Below, one piece after another: positions 24,116 to 34,243 of a stretch of 64,000 nucleotides of DNA. The DNA comes from Corella eumyota (Eukaryota; Chordata; Ascidiacea; Phlebobranchia; Corellidae): positions 4,216,001 through 4,280,000 of the forward strand of contig OY720103.1 in NCBI GenBank assembly GCA_963082875.1. The letters run 5' to 3'. The position numbers and the translations under genes were made by a program. A model generated the notes under the pieces. That model worked only from the letters and a program-made list of their open reading frames with translations. It had not been told where the DNA came from and searched no databases. The first letter of the stretch is position 1, and the number at the start of each line of letters is the position of its first letter.

Positions 24116-24838
24116 ACTCTGTTAAAACCTTTTTATTGATTAAAGCATAATTTTTATTATTTGGTTTAAAAGTTGTGGTGCATTATGTGTTTATGTTTTT
24201 TAATATGTTTAGAAACATTCTTTTTTGTGTAAGCTAAATATTTCAATCGTTTATCTGAATAAGTGCAATTCTATTTAAAGTTACTAATTTAAAATAACTA
24301 ATAAGAATTTCAAAATGTAACTAATTGCATTAATGAAATTAATTCGTGCAATTTACAATTCGAAGTACAAACTCTCAATTAGTTTACTTAAAATATATAA
24401 TTTAATCTTGTATATATATAATTGTTTAATTTTCTTCAATGTATAATTATGAATGCAGTTAAAATAGTTGTGCAATTTTGGTAATACTACATTATGTTTT
24501 CATTCAATTGTTTTAAAGTTTAAATTGTGGTGAAACAAATGCAGTTACTTGGTTTTAAAGGGCTACTCAATAGTTTCTTATACAGTCCCTTTTTTGTATT
24601 GTGTTTAAGTGTCTAATTTTTTTAAAAGTAGTTTTTGCTGGTCACATTTGTACATTGTAATCACAAACTGTAGAAAATCATAGTAAACGATGCTAACTTT
24701 TTATATTTTGGTTTTGTTTTTTGTACAAAATTACTGTTAAAATAATGGTGTGGTATATTAACACAAATAAATTGTATTTTTAAAGTATGTTTAACCATTT
24801 TGTTTTTGTATATGTAGGTGCATCATAATAGGATCAAA
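24116..24838 (+). other. PICK1 3' UTR and TBCK upstream region
   Basis: No coding sequence seen in 720 AT-rich bases. A T-rich acceptor (ttgtttttgtatatgtag) ends at 24817, 21 bases before the TBCK ATG. This marks the probable 5' end of the TBCK coding exon, by splicing from an unseen 5' exon or by spliced-leader addition. Confidence 0.45.
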
Positions 24839-27412
24839 ATGCCAAAGGTTATTTTAGGTTATATGTCATTTGTTGCCTCCTCGATTCCACATAACGAATG
24901 CGGAACAAATGGATTACCACTTACACCCAACTCTGTAAAAATACTCGGCCAAGCCCAGATCTTGACTTCTTTAAAGCACGAAAATTTGTGTCGCTACGTG
25001 GATTTTAAAACAGAAAAACATGGCAGAATATTTTGTGTGTCAGAATGCTATAAAGAGACAGTGCTCGATCGTATAGCAATGCCTATGGAGTGCTCGGTTC
25101 CAGAATGGCATAAACAGTGTTTAAAAATATCCCATGGAATTTTGAAAGGCCTTGATTATTTAAACAGCAAAGATATAGTCCACCAGAATTTGGATCCTTC
25201 TAACATCTACTTAGATTCAAACAACGAGCCAAAATTATTTGGATTTGGCCTAAATCATATGACAGATGGGGGAAAGCTTATTGACAGTCCAATAGGAAAC
25301 GTCAAGTACCTATCCCCAGAACAAATCCTCAAAACATATGTCGAAGACCAAGATTTACATTGGATAAGTCCAAAATCTGACACATGGCCGTTTTGTATGA
25401 TCATTTTTGAAATGGTACACAGACAAATTATATGGAAGGATTTACCTTACGAAGAAATAATTTTAAATATTCTTGGCTTTTGTATGCTCCATAACTCGGG
25501 AGAAATAATACTCAAACTTGAAGGATATTTGAGCAAAAACAACCCAGAAGGTAAATTTAATTCTGAAACCTCGCTAAAACTCGAAAAAATCCTTCAACTA
25601 GGACTACAGGCTAACCAGGAAGATCGTTTGACTCCGTCTGAATTTCTGAATGTCAAAAGCTGCTTTGGGATTGAAGTAAAAGAATCTGAAAGTCACGAAA
25701 ACATGAACGGAAACGGCCTCGTGGATGAAACTCCATTAGACTCTTTTGATTCAGCCGAAATTTGGCATTTGTGGAATTTAGCGGGCGGTGATATTCTATC
25801 CACAAAATCAACAGAAACTACACCATCAATTTTTAAGCTCCCCAAATTTGTATCACACGATGGCGATGTTATCGGCCTTCCAGCTTCCCCGGAATCTTTA
25901 TTCAATCCGGAGGTAACAATTTTGCCGCTCGACACAATCGAGAAACGGCTGATCGAGATTAATGATGAAAATCCAAGCCATATTTATCCACTACTTGAGC
26001 CAGATAGCCAGTGTGACACTATAGAGCCAAGACATGAGGCTTCTAAGTTACCAACACTTATTAAACAGCATGACTTTGATTACCAAGCTAGTCGAATTGC
26101 TCTATTTAAAAGGCTGTTAATTGGGTTTCCATATTTGCATGAAAAACTATGGAGTGAATCAAAAATCGACATACCACCATATTATAGAGGGCAAGTATGG
26201 GCTGGGTTGCTAGACGTCAAAGGCAATATAGAAGAATTATATTTAAGTCTCGATAAAGAAACGCCGACTGTCACAGACAGACAGATTGCTGTTGATATTC
26301 CACGATGTCATCAATATGATAGAATTCTGTCCTCTCCTACTGCTCACAAAAAGTTGCGAAGGGTATTAAAAGCATGGTTAGCATACAGGCCCAACTTAAC
26401 ATATTGGCAGGGTTTAGATTCCCTGTGTGCGGTGTTGGTACATTTGAATTTTAATAATGAACCTGTAGCATTTGCATGTATGACAGCTTTTATAGATAAG
26501 TACTTGCATAATTTCTTCCTCAAGGACAACTCGGCGGTGATCAGGGAATATCTACTTGTATTTTCTCATTTACTTTCATTCCACGACCCCATACTTTCAA
26601 GTCATATGAATGAAATTGGATTTATACCTGATCTCTATGCAATTCCTTGGTTTTTGACTATGTTCGCGCACGTGTTTCCCTTACACAAAATCGTTCACTT
26701 ATGGGACACTTTAATTCTAGGCAACTCTTCTTTTCCCCTTTGCATTGGTTTGGGAATTCTACACCAACTGCGCTCACAGTTATTGGAATGTGATTTTAAC
26801 GAATGCATTTTATTATTCTCCGATCTCCCGGAAATTGACATAGATGCAGTGGTCCAGAAATCGATAAACATATTCTGTCAGACGCCAAAAAGCTCAACAT
26901 TTAGGGTTCATGCTCAACATGAACCCACAAAACAAACTAAATCAAAACCAACATATTACACTGATGATTACAACGCTTTGCCTTCAAGTGAATTGTCAAT
27001 CCAATCGCTAACACTTGATGAACTTAAACAAGAAGTGTGCTGCAGAATATCAGCTGGTGACCTGATCCAACTGTGTGAGCTACAAGGCTTACAAAACTCC
27101 AAGACACCAGCCAAAAGCACAAAACAGAGCAAACCTAAGATTTTTATCATTGACACGCGCTCGGCTGATGAGTTCAGTAGAGGAGCAGTGCCTGATAGTT
27201 TTAACCACACAGGCCCCAAAACGTTCCCGCTTCTGATACAGACGATTCAACAAAAGTTACCCAAGGTTGTTGTCTTGATTGGAAATTATACGACCCGCCA
27301 AGAAAAAGAAGTAGCTACACAGCTTATTTCTGTAGGAACAAAAGGCGTTTGCGTACTACAAGGTGGTATAGAAGTTCTAAAACCCACTGGAGTATTAACC
27401 ATTCCATCTTAA
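24839..27412 (+). CDS. TBCK: TBCK, pseudokinase-TBC-rhodanese protein (intronless)
   Basis: Putative Rab GTPase-activating protein linked to mTOR signalling and, in recent work, to the FERRY endosome complex. One exon, 857 aa (human 893). Order: kinase-like domain (about 10-280), TBC domain (about 440-700: DIPRCHQYD, YWQGLDSLCA, PDLYAIPWFLTMFAHVFPL, LWDTLILGNSSFPLCIG), rhodanese domain (about 765-857: KIFIIDTRSADEF, LQGGIEVLKPTGVLTIPS). The kinase part has HQNLDPSNI in place of the HRD loop and GFG in place of DFG, so it should be catalytically dead, as in the family. The true start is the ATG in aaaatgcc; an upstream in-frame GTG is not used. The rhodanese domain also lacks a cysteine at its usual active loop (VVLIGNYTTR). 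Confidence 0.97.
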   Translation: MPKVILGYMSFVASSIPHNECGTNGLPLTPNSVKILGQAQILTSLKHENLCRYVDFKTEKHGRIFCVSECYKETVLDRIAMPMECSVPEWHKQCLKISHGILKGLDYLNSKDIVHQNLDPSNIYLDSNNEPKLFGFGLNHMTDGGKLIDSPIGNVKYLSPEQILKTYVEDQDLHWISPKSDTWPFCMIIFEMVHRQIIWKDLPYEEIILNILGFCMLHNSGEIILKLEGYLSKNNPEGKFNSETSLKLEKILQLGLQANQEDRLTPSEFLNVKSCFGIEVKESESHENMNGNGLVDETPLDSFDSAEIWHLWNLAGGDILSTKSTETTPSIFKLPKFVSHDGDVIGLPASPESLFNPEVTILPLDTIEKRLIEINDENPSHIYPLLEPDSQCDTIEPRHEASKLPTLIKQHDFDYQASRIALFKRLLIGFPYLHEKLWSESKIDIPPYYRGQVWAGLLDVKGNIEELYLSLDKETPTVTDRQIAVDIPRCHQYDRILSSPTAHKKLRRVLKAWLAYRPNLTYWQGLDSLCAVLVHLNFNNEPVAFACMTAFIDKYLHNFFLKDNSAVIREYLLVFSHLLSFHDPILSSHMNEIGFIPDLYAIPWFLTMFAHVFPLHKIVHLWDTLILGNSSFPLCIGLGILHQLRSQLLECDFNECILLFSDLPEIDIDAVVQKSINIFCQTPKSSTFRVHAQHEPTKQTKSKPTYYTDDYNALPSSELSIQSLTLDELKQEVCCRISAGDLIQLCELQGLQNSKTPAKSTKQSKPKIFIIDTRSADEFSRGAVPDSFNHTGPKTFPLLIQTIQQKLPKVVVLIGNYTTRQEKEVATQLISVGTKGVCVLQGGIEVLKPTGVLTIPS

Positions 27413-27785
27413 CAATAATACATCAAAAGTAACATATTTTTTAACTTATGCCTCATGGTACTAATTCATGACTAGAAAATGAATTACTTAATGCAATCTA
27501 CATAATAAATATGATAATTGCCAGTCAAAATTTTAGTTAATTGACCATGTATATACTAAACTAAATTAAATTTTAATAAAAAATGTTAAAATGATTATTT
27601 AAATTTTGTCTTACTCAAAAATAGTTAAATTTATGTGCTGTATTTTATTCCATGATTTTTTACTTATTTGTTGTTGATGCAATTTTTAATTAAAACTCTT
27701 CAAGTGCAATCTATTATATTACTCATTCTAATTTCAGAATAAAAAAACCTTTGATGTAAAGGTATTAGGTAATTAATTTAACAAA
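27413..27785 (+). other. Spacer between TBCK and LACTB2
   Basis: AT-rich, no coding sequence. An acceptor-like sequence (ttctaatttcag) ends at 27737, 48 bases before the LACTB2 ATG, again suggesting a 5' splice or spliced-leader addition close to the start codon. Confidence 0.4.
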
Positions 27786-28637
27786 ATGTTGTCGATAATT
27801 CCTAAAATCGAACAACTATCTTCACGAGTGATTAGAATTCTGGGATGCAATCCATCTCCGATGACGTTGCAAGGAACAAATACTTACCTAATCGGAAACG
27901 GAGAAAAAAGAATTCTAATTGACACAGGCAACCCAAATGTTCCCGAGTATATTGACAATTTAAAACTGGTCCTACATACATACCGGATATCAATTGACAG
28001 AATAATCCTAACTCACTGGCATTATGATCATGTTGGTGGAATTGCTAACATACTTCATGACATTTTAGACAATAAAGTCGTCCCTTTATTAAAATTTCCG
28101 CTCAAAGAAAAAGAGCACCCCTTTGGAACTGACCTATCGTATACAGACCTTAAGGATAATGAAATAATATCCACAGAGGGTGCAACGTTAAAGGTACTAC
28201 ACACTCCTGGACATACTTTGGATCATATTTGCTTGTTGCTTCAAGAAGAAAATGCTTTGTTTTCTGGCGATTGTGTTCTGGGCGAGGGCACTGCTGTGTT
28301 TGAGGACCTACAGACTTACATGAAATCCTTGCAACTTTTAATTGATTTAAACCCTACAATAATGTACCCCGCACATGGTAAGGTAAGAAAAGACCCTACC
28401 ACGATGATACAGTACTACATCGACCATCGAAATGAAAGGGAACAGCAAATTTTGGACTTACTAACCGAAAAGCAGGGTGTGCTTTCTGGCATGGACATGG
28501 TTAGTGAGATGTACAAAGATCTCGAAAAGTTCTTGATCCCCAAGGCATTGGGCAATGTTATACACCATTTAGACAAACTAGAAAAGGACAATAAAGTTTG
28601 CAAGGAGGGGGATAAATGGAAACTTTCAAAACTTTGA
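27786..28637 (+). CDS. LACTB2: LACTB2, metallo-beta-lactamase-fold endoribonuclease (intronless)
   Basis: Mitochondrial-type single-strand RNA endonuclease of the metallo-beta-lactamase fold. One exon, 283 aa (human 288). Metal ligands are all present: THWHYDH, the His of LHTPGHTLDH, the Asp of FSGDCVLG, and the His of YPAHGK. The N-terminal block GCNPSPMTLQGTNTYLIG is characteristic. The C-terminal winged-helix part follows (LIPKALGNVIHHLDKLEKD). An AATAAA signal lies at 28651-28656, just after the stop, so the 3' UTR is very short. Third intronless gene in a row on this strand. Confidence 0.97.
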   Translation: MLSIIPKIEQLSSRVIRILGCNPSPMTLQGTNTYLIGNGEKRILIDTGNPNVPEYIDNLKLVLHTYRISIDRIILTHWHYDHVGGIANILHDILDNKVVPLLKFPLKEKEHPFGTDLSYTDLKDNEIISTEGATLKVLHTPGHTLDHICLLLQEENALFSGDCVLGEGTAVFEDLQTYMKSLQLLIDLNPTIMYPAHGKVRKDPTTMIQYYIDHRNEREQQILDLLTEKQGVLSGMDMVSEMYKDLEKFLIPKALGNVIHHLDKLEKDNKVCKEGDKWKLSKL

Positions 28638-28993
28638 TAATCCTATAAACAATAAAGTTTAGTGTTTAGAGTACATTAATTTCTATGCAATTTTATTAAT
28701 AAAACACTTAATAATTTATTTATATATATATACTACCAATCTTAATTTATTGTAATTTTTTAAATAGAGCTTTTTTATATTATCATATCGTATAGTGTTT
28801 TTTGATCTTCCATTTATAGTTCCATATATATTGTAAAATTTAAGGAACTTTTATATATCTTTAAGGTTGCGAAATGATAATTATTTTTAAGCTTACAAAA
28901 TCAGTCTTGGGCATATTTTTAACATAACTTTGCGTCGATTTTTAAAATACTTGTTCCAATTACAAAGTGCATTAATAAATTTACTTTTTAATC
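28638..28993. other. 3' spacer between convergent LACTB2 and HENMT1
   Basis: Contains the LACTB2 polyadenylation signal at 28651 and AT-rich sequence; nothing else recognised. Confidence 0.5.
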
Positions 28994-31139
28994 TTAATCG
29001 CTGTCCCAGTTTTCTTCATTAAAGTCAGACATGCCACAATAATAAGTTGAAGGTTCTGGAGAACTTGAAAACTTGGATGTACAACTTGAAACACTAAAAA
29101 AACAATTAATAAATATAACCAAAGGGAATTCAGTTTGCTTCTAGCTATGAGCTTAAAGGGCCAGTGTAGTAGTTTAAACAGAACCAAAGTTGAATTCATT
29201 TAGTAATTTATATATAGGCTATATATATCTATATTTTATAATAATGTAAGGTCCTGGGCTGGGTTTGATCCCCACTGCTCTCATGCTGTATCCTCTTTGA
29301 AAAAGTTGCTACAAGCAGTATAAACTTCTGCTGAGCTTACACTTAATCAGCAGCTTATAATTAGCGGGCAATTATAATCTATAATGTCCCAAACTGCCAA
29401 AGGCAATTCGAGTTACTCTATGTTCGCGAAGTCGACCTACCTATATCAAGGATAAATAATAAATGTGGAATAGATAGGTCTTTTGGTTATATATACCTTT
29501 CATTGTCGCAATATCTTTTTACTTCAACAAATTTGCAATCATAGGTCAATCTGGTATTGTTTTTTTCCATGTCTTTTTCTTTAAGACAATTGCTAAAAAT
29601 ATTTAAAACAACATTTAAAATCATTAAAATAATTTAAAATATATATATAACTCACATTATTGCTTCATTGTTAACTGGCAAATCCTTTATTATTTCCTGC
29701 TGTATAATACACTGTATCGGTATCTTAAACTTATTTTCATTGACATAAATTGTGCTTGAATCTAATAAATTTTCAAAATCATGGCTACTATTAATGTCAG
29801 AGTGACATAGCTTATAGACAGCATTCTCTATAGTCAAATTATATGTCTGATAGACCTTAGAGCAGTCTTCAATAATAACATCCTGAAATTGCATATTGTC
29901 TTTGTATTCTAATTTAGGCTTTACATAAAAATCTTGTATTCGAGATGCAAATGTGTATGTGCTTGAAAGTGGTAAAACTACAACAGCGTATATTTTATGG
30001 TTGTAAGTATTACACTCTTGAAAGTTTTCAGTTTTTTGAGGATCTATATTTTCAAATTGACCAGGAGAAATTTTGAAATGTTTTTTTATAGATCTGTTGT
30101 TATTTTGAGATTTTGTGATGTTAAAATTATTTGCAGAAAGCTGGTTTGCTAAATTGTTTTCTTCTAAAACTTTAATGCATTTTTGAATAATTGTTTCAAC
30201 AGCTTGATTAAAAGAGAACATAATTTTTTCTTTCAATTTGTCTTTGTCGCTTTTAAAAGGGTGTATGCATTCTGCAATGACTTTGTATAGATCCTTACCA
30301 ACAAATGTACTAGCAGTATTTCCAGGTATTTTTGTAAACAAAGCCATCTGGGTGCAACAACCAAAATCCTTTGCATTCCTAGGTGCCTCACCAATCCCTA
30401 TATACTTAACATTATACCCGTATTCCTTACATACAGCATTACACCAAGACTGGAATTCAAATCGAGTCCATTCAAATTTATGATCCCAATGCCTATATTT
30501 CTGAGTAGGTTTAAAATTAAACAAGATATTGAAATCTGCATTTGGTGTTGATATTACTGCATGATTGGGCTGCAAAGAACCAAACAGATTTTGAGTAAAA
30601 ATGGGAACATCTGTGGCAAGTAAGTGCTCTATAATTTCTATGCATAAAATCATTTCGAAATTGTTTAAACGAATGTCATGCTCTAAAACAGACCCCTAAA
30701 ATGTATTTTTTATTAGTTTAGTTATAAGGCATATATTATATAACAGTGGAAATGGAATGTTGTACTTTACCTCCAGTAATTTAATTACAAGTGGATTTGA
30801 CCTGGGGTTGATATAATCAAACGAAAATGGCTCAATTTTTAGTGAGCTCATTTCTAGAATTGATTTGTTAATATCAACCCCGTATAATTCTTCTATGTAA
30901 CTCTCTCTTTTGAGAAGTTGTATTAATTTACATTCTGCACACCCGAAATCGGCAACCTAATTGGCAAAATTTAATTGTGCTGTAACTTTATATTTTTAAA
31001 TTTAAAAACGACATAAAAAGTTTACCTTTTTGGGCCTTATTTCTGAACAAATCCGAATAACTTCATTGTATCTTTGTATATATAAGGGTGGATTGAATAC
31101 AATTGGTTGATTTTCAATATCTAAAACTTCGTCAGTCAT
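28994..31139 (-). CDS. HENMT1: HENMT1, small-RNA 2'-O-methyltransferase
   Basis: Adds a 2'-O-methyl group to the 3' end of piRNAs, protecting them. Five exons in phase: 31139-31026, 30956-30771, 30695-29656, 29592-29497, 29093-28994 (511 aa). The SAM-binding motif VADFGCAECKL and GVDIN lie near the start of the methyltransferase domain. The metal-binding ExxEH is seen as CIEIIEHL, followed by STPNADFN and DHKFEWTRFEFQSW, which supplies the further metal-binding His. The C-terminal half after TQMALFTKIPG (about 300 residues, S-, N- and K-rich) has no motif I recognise and makes the protein about 120 residues longer than the human one (393). It starts head to head with SELENOF, 356 bases apart. 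Confidence 0.95.
29250..29455 (+). mobile_element. tRNA-derived SINE, copy 3 (head truncated)
   Basis: Begins inside the tRNA-like head (gggtttgatccccactgctc) and keeps the body: 'tataaacttctgctgagctt', 'cccaaactgccaaaggcaat', 'gttactctatgttcg', 'gaagtcgacc'. It lies in HENMT1 intron 4, on the strand opposite to the gene. Confidence 0.7.
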
Positions 31140-31495
31140 TTTAAATAAACTATTATCTAAAGTTTTTTACAGTTTGGTTTGTAATTTTAAATTTCGTTTT
31201 TGCACCACGTGTTACATGGGAAATTCCCTTTATTTAAACCATAAAAATAAAGGCAAAATGCGCAATTCTACAGCATTTTTAGTTTTTAAAACAGTATTTA
31301 GCTTGTTCCTTAATTTTTTTATAAATATTTAGTTTAAATTTAGGTAAAACAATTCACACAAAGTTATGTATTTTTAACTGTCAAAAGTCGTACCTATATT
31401 GGTTATAAGTTCCGTTTACCCACACGTCAACAAAAAATATTTCGTTTCAGGTGTTTTTGAGAAAACTACGTAAAGGGGTAGTTTAACTGTCAAAT
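31140..31495. promoter_or_regulatory. Bidirectional upstream region of HENMT1 and SELENOF
   Basis: 356 bases between opposed start codons, no coding sequence. An acceptor (atttcgtttcag) ends at 31450 on the plus strand, 46 bases before the SELENOF ATG. On the minus strand, aactttag lies about 20 bases before the HENMT1 ATG. Both fit spliced 5' leaders. Confidence 0.45.
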
Positions 31496-32749
31496 ATGGG
31501 TTTAAATAACCCCAAAAACAGTGCTTCTGCTCTGTTACCCAGACTTTTGCAGTTGATTCTATTAGGAATGGTAAGATTTATCCAGTACAAACGTTTAATA
31601 CACTTTACATTGTGTAAATTTTGATTTAAACATAATTTTAAATCATTTCTTTGTCTTAGGTTCATGGCCAGACTGGTAACCTAAGTGCCCAAGAATGTAG
31701 TGACTTGGGCTTTTCTTCAGGACTTATGTGTAGTTCCTGTTCAATGCTGGCCGAATATAAACTTGAAATACTGGAAAATGATTGCAAAAAATGCTGCCAA
31801 GATGATTCGGAAGGAGAAGGCGATAAGGCAAGTTAATATTTTTTTTCGTTTAATTTTCAAACAATTTGAAGCATTTATCATTTTGTTTTTTTGTATTAAA
31901 CACCCCTTTGCACTAAATTTAGTGGAATTATGCAATACTTGAAATGTGTGATTGACTTTTGCCACATTACCCTCAAATAAAAGGTATTCAGTACAAGTAG
32001 TAATTTCAATAAAATCAAAAAGCATTTGGGATATTGGGTATCATTTATTAGTGTAGTAGGTGAAGTTCATTTTTAGCCTCATGTTTTTCCGTATGGTTTT
32101 ACATTTTACATTCATATACATTGGTATTGGTTATAGAAGATGGTTATTGGTATTATTCATTTAACTTAGTTCTAATAAACACTATGGTGGTGTTGTGTTA
32201 ACAGAAATTTCCTCATGCCATGTTAGAGGTGTGTGGATGAAAAATTGGACGTTACCCCCAAGTCCAAGGTAGAAAAATACATTAGTTTAATTTTTAATAA
32301 TCGGATTTAAATGTAATTTTTTTAAGCCTGTAATTTTTTTTAAATTCTATAGATATTTTTTTCATTTTTTTTAAAGTTTTATGTAAAGTTTAAATAATAA
32401 AATCTGTGACATTTACCTTTAGCTTTCGTCAAAGGAGATAAATCAAAAACATTTGCAAATCTTAAAGTAAAGGTAAGACAATACACATTTAACCTCATCT
32501 GCATATTTTGCTAAATTTTTGTCTATTTTATAACAGTGATTACATCTTAAATAGCAATATTACCTTAACCAGTATATATTTGTAGCTATTTTTTAAATAC
32601 ATATTTTTTTCTTTTTTTAGTATGTCCGTGGCCAGGACCCAATCATAAAACTACTTGACCATAATCATGAAGTAAAAGAAACGTTAAGTATAAGTGCTTG
32701 GGAAACTGATAGCGTGGAAGAATTTCTTAACGAAAAATTACAACGATAA
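31496..32749 (+). CDS. SELENOF: SELENOF (Sep15), ER thioredoxin-like selenoprotein
   Basis: ER-lumen selenoprotein that binds UDP-glucose:glycoprotein glucosyltransferase and helps glycoprotein quality control. Five exons in phase: 31496-31570, 31660-31827, 32205-32268, 32423-32472, 32621-32749 (161 aa; human 165). N-terminal signal peptide, then the Cys-rich UGGT-binding domain (ECSDLGF, LMCSSCSML, CKKCCQDD). Redox motif VCGUK: the TGA at 32238-32240 is in frame inside exon 3 and is read as selenocysteine, because the exon continues KIGRYPQVQ exactly as in the family. The thioredoxin-like part ends SVEEFLNEKLQR. Exon 2 ends with a GC donor (AAG|GCAAGT). A SECIS hairpin lies 295 bases after the stop. 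Confidence 0.96.
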
Positions 32750-33180
32750 TTTTTCCACAATTTCTTAATAAAATTCACTTTTTGAAAATTTAAACTTTAT
32801 TTCTGTGCTTGTAACTGTATTGTTAATGCTACTGAAAATTTTAATTTTAGGTTAAAATATTTGCTGTTTTTTGTTCCACATTTAGAAAAATGTTTTTTTA
32901 TGTAATCTAGTATAATCATGTTATTATTTGCTATATGCTTTTTCTACCTTATATATATTCCTAAGTTCACTTTGCTTAAGCTAAAAAACCTTTTGGGGGA
33001 AAGGTAAACGCTTTTTATTTTTGAGAATTTTTAATTTCTCTTGGCAACGAATTTATGACGAATATTTTCAAAACCTTAAATAAGGGATAAATATTTTGAT
33101 GCCTTTCGTTGCTTGACCAAAAATCGTAGTGAACTTTTGTAGTATTGTTGCACATATTAAATAAATTTTAAAACCCTATG
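32750..33180 (+). other. SELENOF 3' UTR
   Basis: Two AATAAA signals are seen: 32767-32772 and 33160-33165. Only the distal one would keep the SECIS hairpin (33044-33112) in the mRNA, so a selenocysteine-competent transcript must use it or a later site. Confidence 0.6.
33044..33112 (+). promoter_or_regulatory. SECIS element (type II) of SELENOF
   Basis: The basal helix is a perfect 8-bp pairing: gcaacgaa (33044-33051) with ttcgttgc (33105-33112). The 5' core ATGA is at 33055-33058 and the matching 3' TGA lies in ttttgatgcc. Helix II is an AU-rich stem (cgaatattt against aaatattttg, one bulge). The apical AAAA (33070-33073) is followed by a small extra hairpin, cctt-aaat-aagg, as in type II SECIS elements. 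Its place in the 3' UTR of a gene with an in-frame TGA makes the call strong. Confidence 0.88.
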
Positions 33181-34243
33181 CTCATGTGTTTTTTTTTCCT
33201 ACAAATATACAGTTTTTTAAATTGCAAGTTTTAGGTTTTACATAGGGGTAATGCTCAAGATCAAGCACATTAAACTTTAGGTTAAGATCATAACTTAATT
33301 GTTATGTTATAAATTTTGTTAGAAGTTGGTTTTAGTATGGTTTTAGCCTGAAATTGTTAAGGAAAAGTTAGTCATAACAAAATTTACAATAATTCGCAAA
33401 ATACTACAACCGTCGGGTGGGGCTTTAGAGCACTGAAAAAAAAAAGAAAAAAGCAACCTTTTTTCTTTTCTCTAGGCATACTGAAATTAATATTCATTTT
33501 CGTTAAGTTACGGAGACGAAACAAGGTTGAGTGTTCTTAAGTTATTCAAATAAAAATAGTTTTTTTTTTTTGAAGTAGAAGGAAAATTGCTTCAAGACTT
33601 CTAAAATTTGATTAAGAATATTTTAAAAAGATACTAACAAGAAGAAAAAATCAAAAATCGATACTTTTTCTAACAAAGCAAGATATCCAGATATCAAAAC
33701 TAAAAAAGATAAGTACTAGCAATTTGTAAGTGTAGAAAAAACAGGCGCGGTTTGCCTTGTTTTAAAAATAAGTTAATGTAACACGATACGCGTTGTTTCC
33801 TATCGTGTAGCCCTATGCATGTACAATAAAGGAAGCGATCAAGCAGTTTACATATTTCAGTTATGCAGTATGTTTATGTAGTGCAAATATTTATGCAGTG
33901 TCATAAGCATATGTAACCGGTATAACCGCTTGATATATAGCGGCAAACGCCTACGGTCTAGTATCGTAAATCTAATCGCTTTTCAAGACACTTGAACCTA
34001 CATTTGTTTAAATACGTATAACGAAATCTCGACTCTCGCTTATTCGCGCGCAATTTTTTTTATAACCTAATTGGCCCCAATTTTTGAATTAAATTAAAAA
34101 AAATCCTTTGTTCGACATAATGGACTTTATTTGTTCAGAACTTAAATAGAATTGGTTTGTAAAAATATACTGTGTTTGAGTTGAGCTGTTTAAGTACAAT
34201 AATTGGTTTTGTTTGACACCCCTTCATCAACAAACAATTTAGA
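33181..34243. other. Spacer upstream of SDR42E
   Basis: No coding exon found. The sequence is AT-rich with T and A runs; a slightly GC-richer patch at 33830-34050 could hold the SDR42E promoter. Nothing specific recognised. Confidence 0.4.

Noticed and set aside
22952-28637. A classical tight Ciona operon of PICK1-TBCK-LACTB2
   Set aside because: The spacers (~720 and ~370 bases) are much longer than usual in Ciona operons; kept only as an open question in the findings.
32205-32268. Nonsense or pseudogene exon because of an in-frame TGA
   Set aside because: The TGA is at the selenocysteine position of SELENOF and a SECIS hairpin lies downstream.
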